Assembly (NCBI RefSeq): GCF_016599715.1
Contig: NZ_CP067019.1
Span: 2,170,001 to 2,234,000 of the forward strand
DNA: 64,000 nucleotides
Direction of reading: 5' to 3'
Source of the DNA: Acinetobacter sp. CS-2
GTDB taxonomy: Bacteria > Pseudomonadota > Gammaproteobacteria > Pseudomonadales > Moraxellaceae
Shown: piece after piece, positions 62,947 through 64,000 of the stretch
Position numbering within the stretch: the first letter of the stretch is position 1
Layout: every line of letters starts with the position of its first letter
Program-made: the position numbers and the translations under genes
Notes under the pieces: model-generated
The model's input: only the letters and a program-made list of their open reading frames with translations
What the model was told of the DNA's origin: nothing
Database searches by the model: none

Positions 62947-63804
62947 TTAAGATAAAAATTCTTTAATAGTTTCTTGCATACTTGTAGTGGGACGACCAAT
63001 TAACTGGTGCAGGTCTTTGCTATCACTATATAAAGCGTCTTTAGATACGCCTTCATCTGAATCTGCCAAGATACTCGCAAAACCTTCTGGTAAACCCATT
63101 TGTATCAAGAGCGCTTTATATTCCTCTTCCGATAAATCTTGGTAAGTTACATCTTTTTTACTGATTTCACTTGTCCATTTTGCTACGTCATCAAGGCTGT
63201 AACTTGTATCACCAGCAAGTTCATAAACTTTATTTTCATGCCCTTCTTGAGTTAATACTACAGCAGCAGCTGTTGCATAATCTAAACGTGAAGCAGAAGC
63301 AATTTTGCCGTGATGCGTTGCCCCGAAAATTTTGCCCTGCTCAACTGCTTGTACAAGTCCCATTGCATAGTTTTCGCTGTACCAGCTATTACGTAGTAGT
63401 GTATGTGGAATATTCGCTGCTTTTAAATATTGTTCAGTCTCAACATGCTCTTGTGCCAATAAAAGCGGTGATGTATCTGCTTTTAATAAACTCGTATAAG
63501 CAATAAATTTTAAGTTTGCAAGTTTTGCTGCATGAATAACATTCTGGTGTTGTACTGTCCGTTGACCAATTTCACTCGATGAAATTAATAAAAGCCGATC
63601 GACACCTGCCAATTGAGCTGAAAGTTTATCTGCATCATGTCCATAATCAAAAGCACGGACTTCGATCCCTTTTGAACTTAGTTCTGATGCTTTTTCTGGA
63701 TTACGCACTAATGCCACAATATTTTTTGCCTCAGTTCGTTCGAGTAATTGAGAAATAATAAGTTGGCCGAGCTGACCTGATGCACCAGTAACTGCGATAC
63801 GCAT
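62947..63804 (-). CDS. NAD(P)H-binding SDR-type oxidoreductase, QorB-like
   Basis: This 285-residue soluble protein has an atypical short-chain dehydrogenase fold. The N-terminal MRIAVTGASGQLGQLIISQL is the nucleotide-binding loop, VALVRNPEKASEL follows, and VDRLLLISSSEIGQRTVQHQ and FIAYTSLLKADTSPL match quinone oxidoreductase 2 (QorB/YtfG). The start is ATG 63804, following a TGGAG site; a longer frame upstream runs through the operator region. It is divergent from an HxlR-type regulator, as ytfG-ytfH is in enteric bacteria. NADPH-dependent quinone or aldehyde reduction is the probable role. Confidence 0.85.
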   Translation of the reverse strand: MRIAVTGASGQLGQLIISQLLERTEAKNIVALVRNPEKASELSSKGIEVRAFDYGHDADKLSAQLAGVDRLLLISSSEIGQRTVQHQNVIHAAKLANLKFIAYTSLLKADTSPLLLAQEHVETEQYLKAANIPHTLLRNSWYSENYAMGLVQAVEQGKIFGATHHGKIASASRLDYATAAAVVLTQEGHENKVYELAGDTSYSLDDVAKWTSEISKKDVTYQDLSEEEYKALLIQMGLPEGFASILADSDEGVSKDALYSDSKDLHQLIGRPTTSMQETIKEFLS

Positions 63805-63866
63805 GATGAACTCCATCTGATGTAGTTGATATAATTTAATCATCCTAGTACCATACCTAACTAAAA

Positions 63867-63890
63867 GTAAGTACTTACCTAAAGGTAAGT
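63867..63890. promoter_or_regulatory. Palindromic operator between the qorB-like gene and hxlR-like gene
   Basis: Two overlapping palindromes lie in the divergent gap: GTAAGTACTTAC (63867-63878) and ACTTACCT-AA-AGGTAAGT (63873-63890). They share an ACTTAC half-site. This is the right place and form for binding of the HxlR-type regulator that starts at 63932. Confidence 0.65.
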
Positions 63891-63931
63891 TTAAAAACAA
63901 ATGTAAAATTTTGTAATTAAGGTATTATGCG

Positions 63932-64000
63932 ATGAAAGGATACGTTTTTTCAGCAGATTGTCCGTCTCGAAAAATTTTGTTAACACTGACTAGTCGTTGG
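63932..64000 (+). CDS. HxlR-family transcriptional regulator, N-terminal part (3' end outside window)
   Basis: Only 23 codons are visible: MKGYVFSADCPSRKILLTLT followed by SRW. The C-P-S-R segment with the following ILLTLTSRW matches the N-terminus of HxlR-type regulators (usual form DCPxRxxLxxIxGKW), which sense electrophiles or oxidants through the conserved cysteine. The start is ATG 63932, 42 bp after the palindromes. Its divergence from the QorB-like gene supports the identity, and the remaining domain is outside the window. Confidence 0.75.
   Translation, partial: MKGYVFSADCPSRKILLTLTSRW

Noticed and set aside
1..64000. CRISPR array, prophage, insertion sequence, rRNA or tRNA gene
   Set aside because: No repeat-spacer pattern, transposase, phage structural gene or tRNA cloverleaf was recognised on reading both strands.

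Overview
The window is bacterial chromosome, almost certainly from an Acinetobacter-like member of the Moraxellaceae (Gammaproteobacteria). This rests on moderate-to-low GC by eye, the protein sequences (GyrA, GltP, RadA, MaeB and EtfAB are clearly proteobacterial), a lipoprotein-export operon with a single LolC/E-type permease, and gene blocks such as perM-like/hda beside purMN and lptM-lysA-dapF-xerC. It is mostly housekeeping DNA. No prophage, insertion sequence, CRISPR array, rRNA or tRNA gene was recognised.

Layout. 1-2.8 kb: 3' end of fbp, a SpoU-type RNA methyltransferase, and a compact sigma factor/membrane protein/DUF3106-like operon. 2.8-7.0 kb: two tandem surface or secreted CSLREA proteins with GlyGly-CTERM tails. 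7.1-10.9 kb: hda and an AI-2E-family permease, divergent from purMN. 11-20.4 kb: alpha/beta hydrolase, SppA-like protease, LpxL-like acyltransferase, ComEC, LolD with a LolC/E (LolF-like) permease, PilZ protein, DMT exporter, YaiI-family protein. 20.6-23.4 kb: an unrecognised 311-aa protein, an AT-rich gap with a 30-bp perfect hairpin, DnaA-box-like and IHF-like sites and a 46-aa membrane peptide, then serC. 23.7-28.7 kb: a TolC/HlyD/ABC-2 permease pair efflux operon with no ATPase gene. 28.9-36.1 kb: gltP, a cluster of three hairpins, gyrA with an apparent C-terminal-domain insertion, etfBA. 36.6-44.2 kb: LysE exporter with a divergent Lrp regulator, xerC, hydrolase, dapF, lysA, lptM, amino acid permease. 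44.5-47.6 kb: radA, Tim44-like protein, Sel1-repeat protein. 47.7-49.0 kb: a small AT-rich accessory pocket with a HEPN-like protein and a C39-peptidase-like protein lacking its cysteine. 49.0-52.4 kb: an SAH riboswitch, ahcY, metF and rsmE. 52.5-59.1 kb: a GGDEF/EAL protein, maeB, cca. 59.2-64 kb: a second HEPN-like gene, epmA, pdxB, a decayed CoA-transferase gene, and a qorB-like gene divergent from an HxlR regulator cut by the window end.

How the genes work together. ahcY and metF, behind an SAH-sensing leader, form a methyl-cycle unit. lysA and dapF complete lysine/diaminopimelate synthesis. The Lol genes and the LpxL-like enzyme serve the outer membrane. Hda regulates DnaA, and a possible DnaA-binding cluster lies 14 kb away.

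The points most worth a second look are the two Rx4H (HEPN-like) genes, the ATPase-less efflux operon, the cca ribosome binding site buried in a terminator-like hairpin, the DnaA/IHF-like cluster, the GyrA insertion and the SAH riboswitch. I found no convincing multi-gene novel system. All calls are from reading the sequence; no database search was run.
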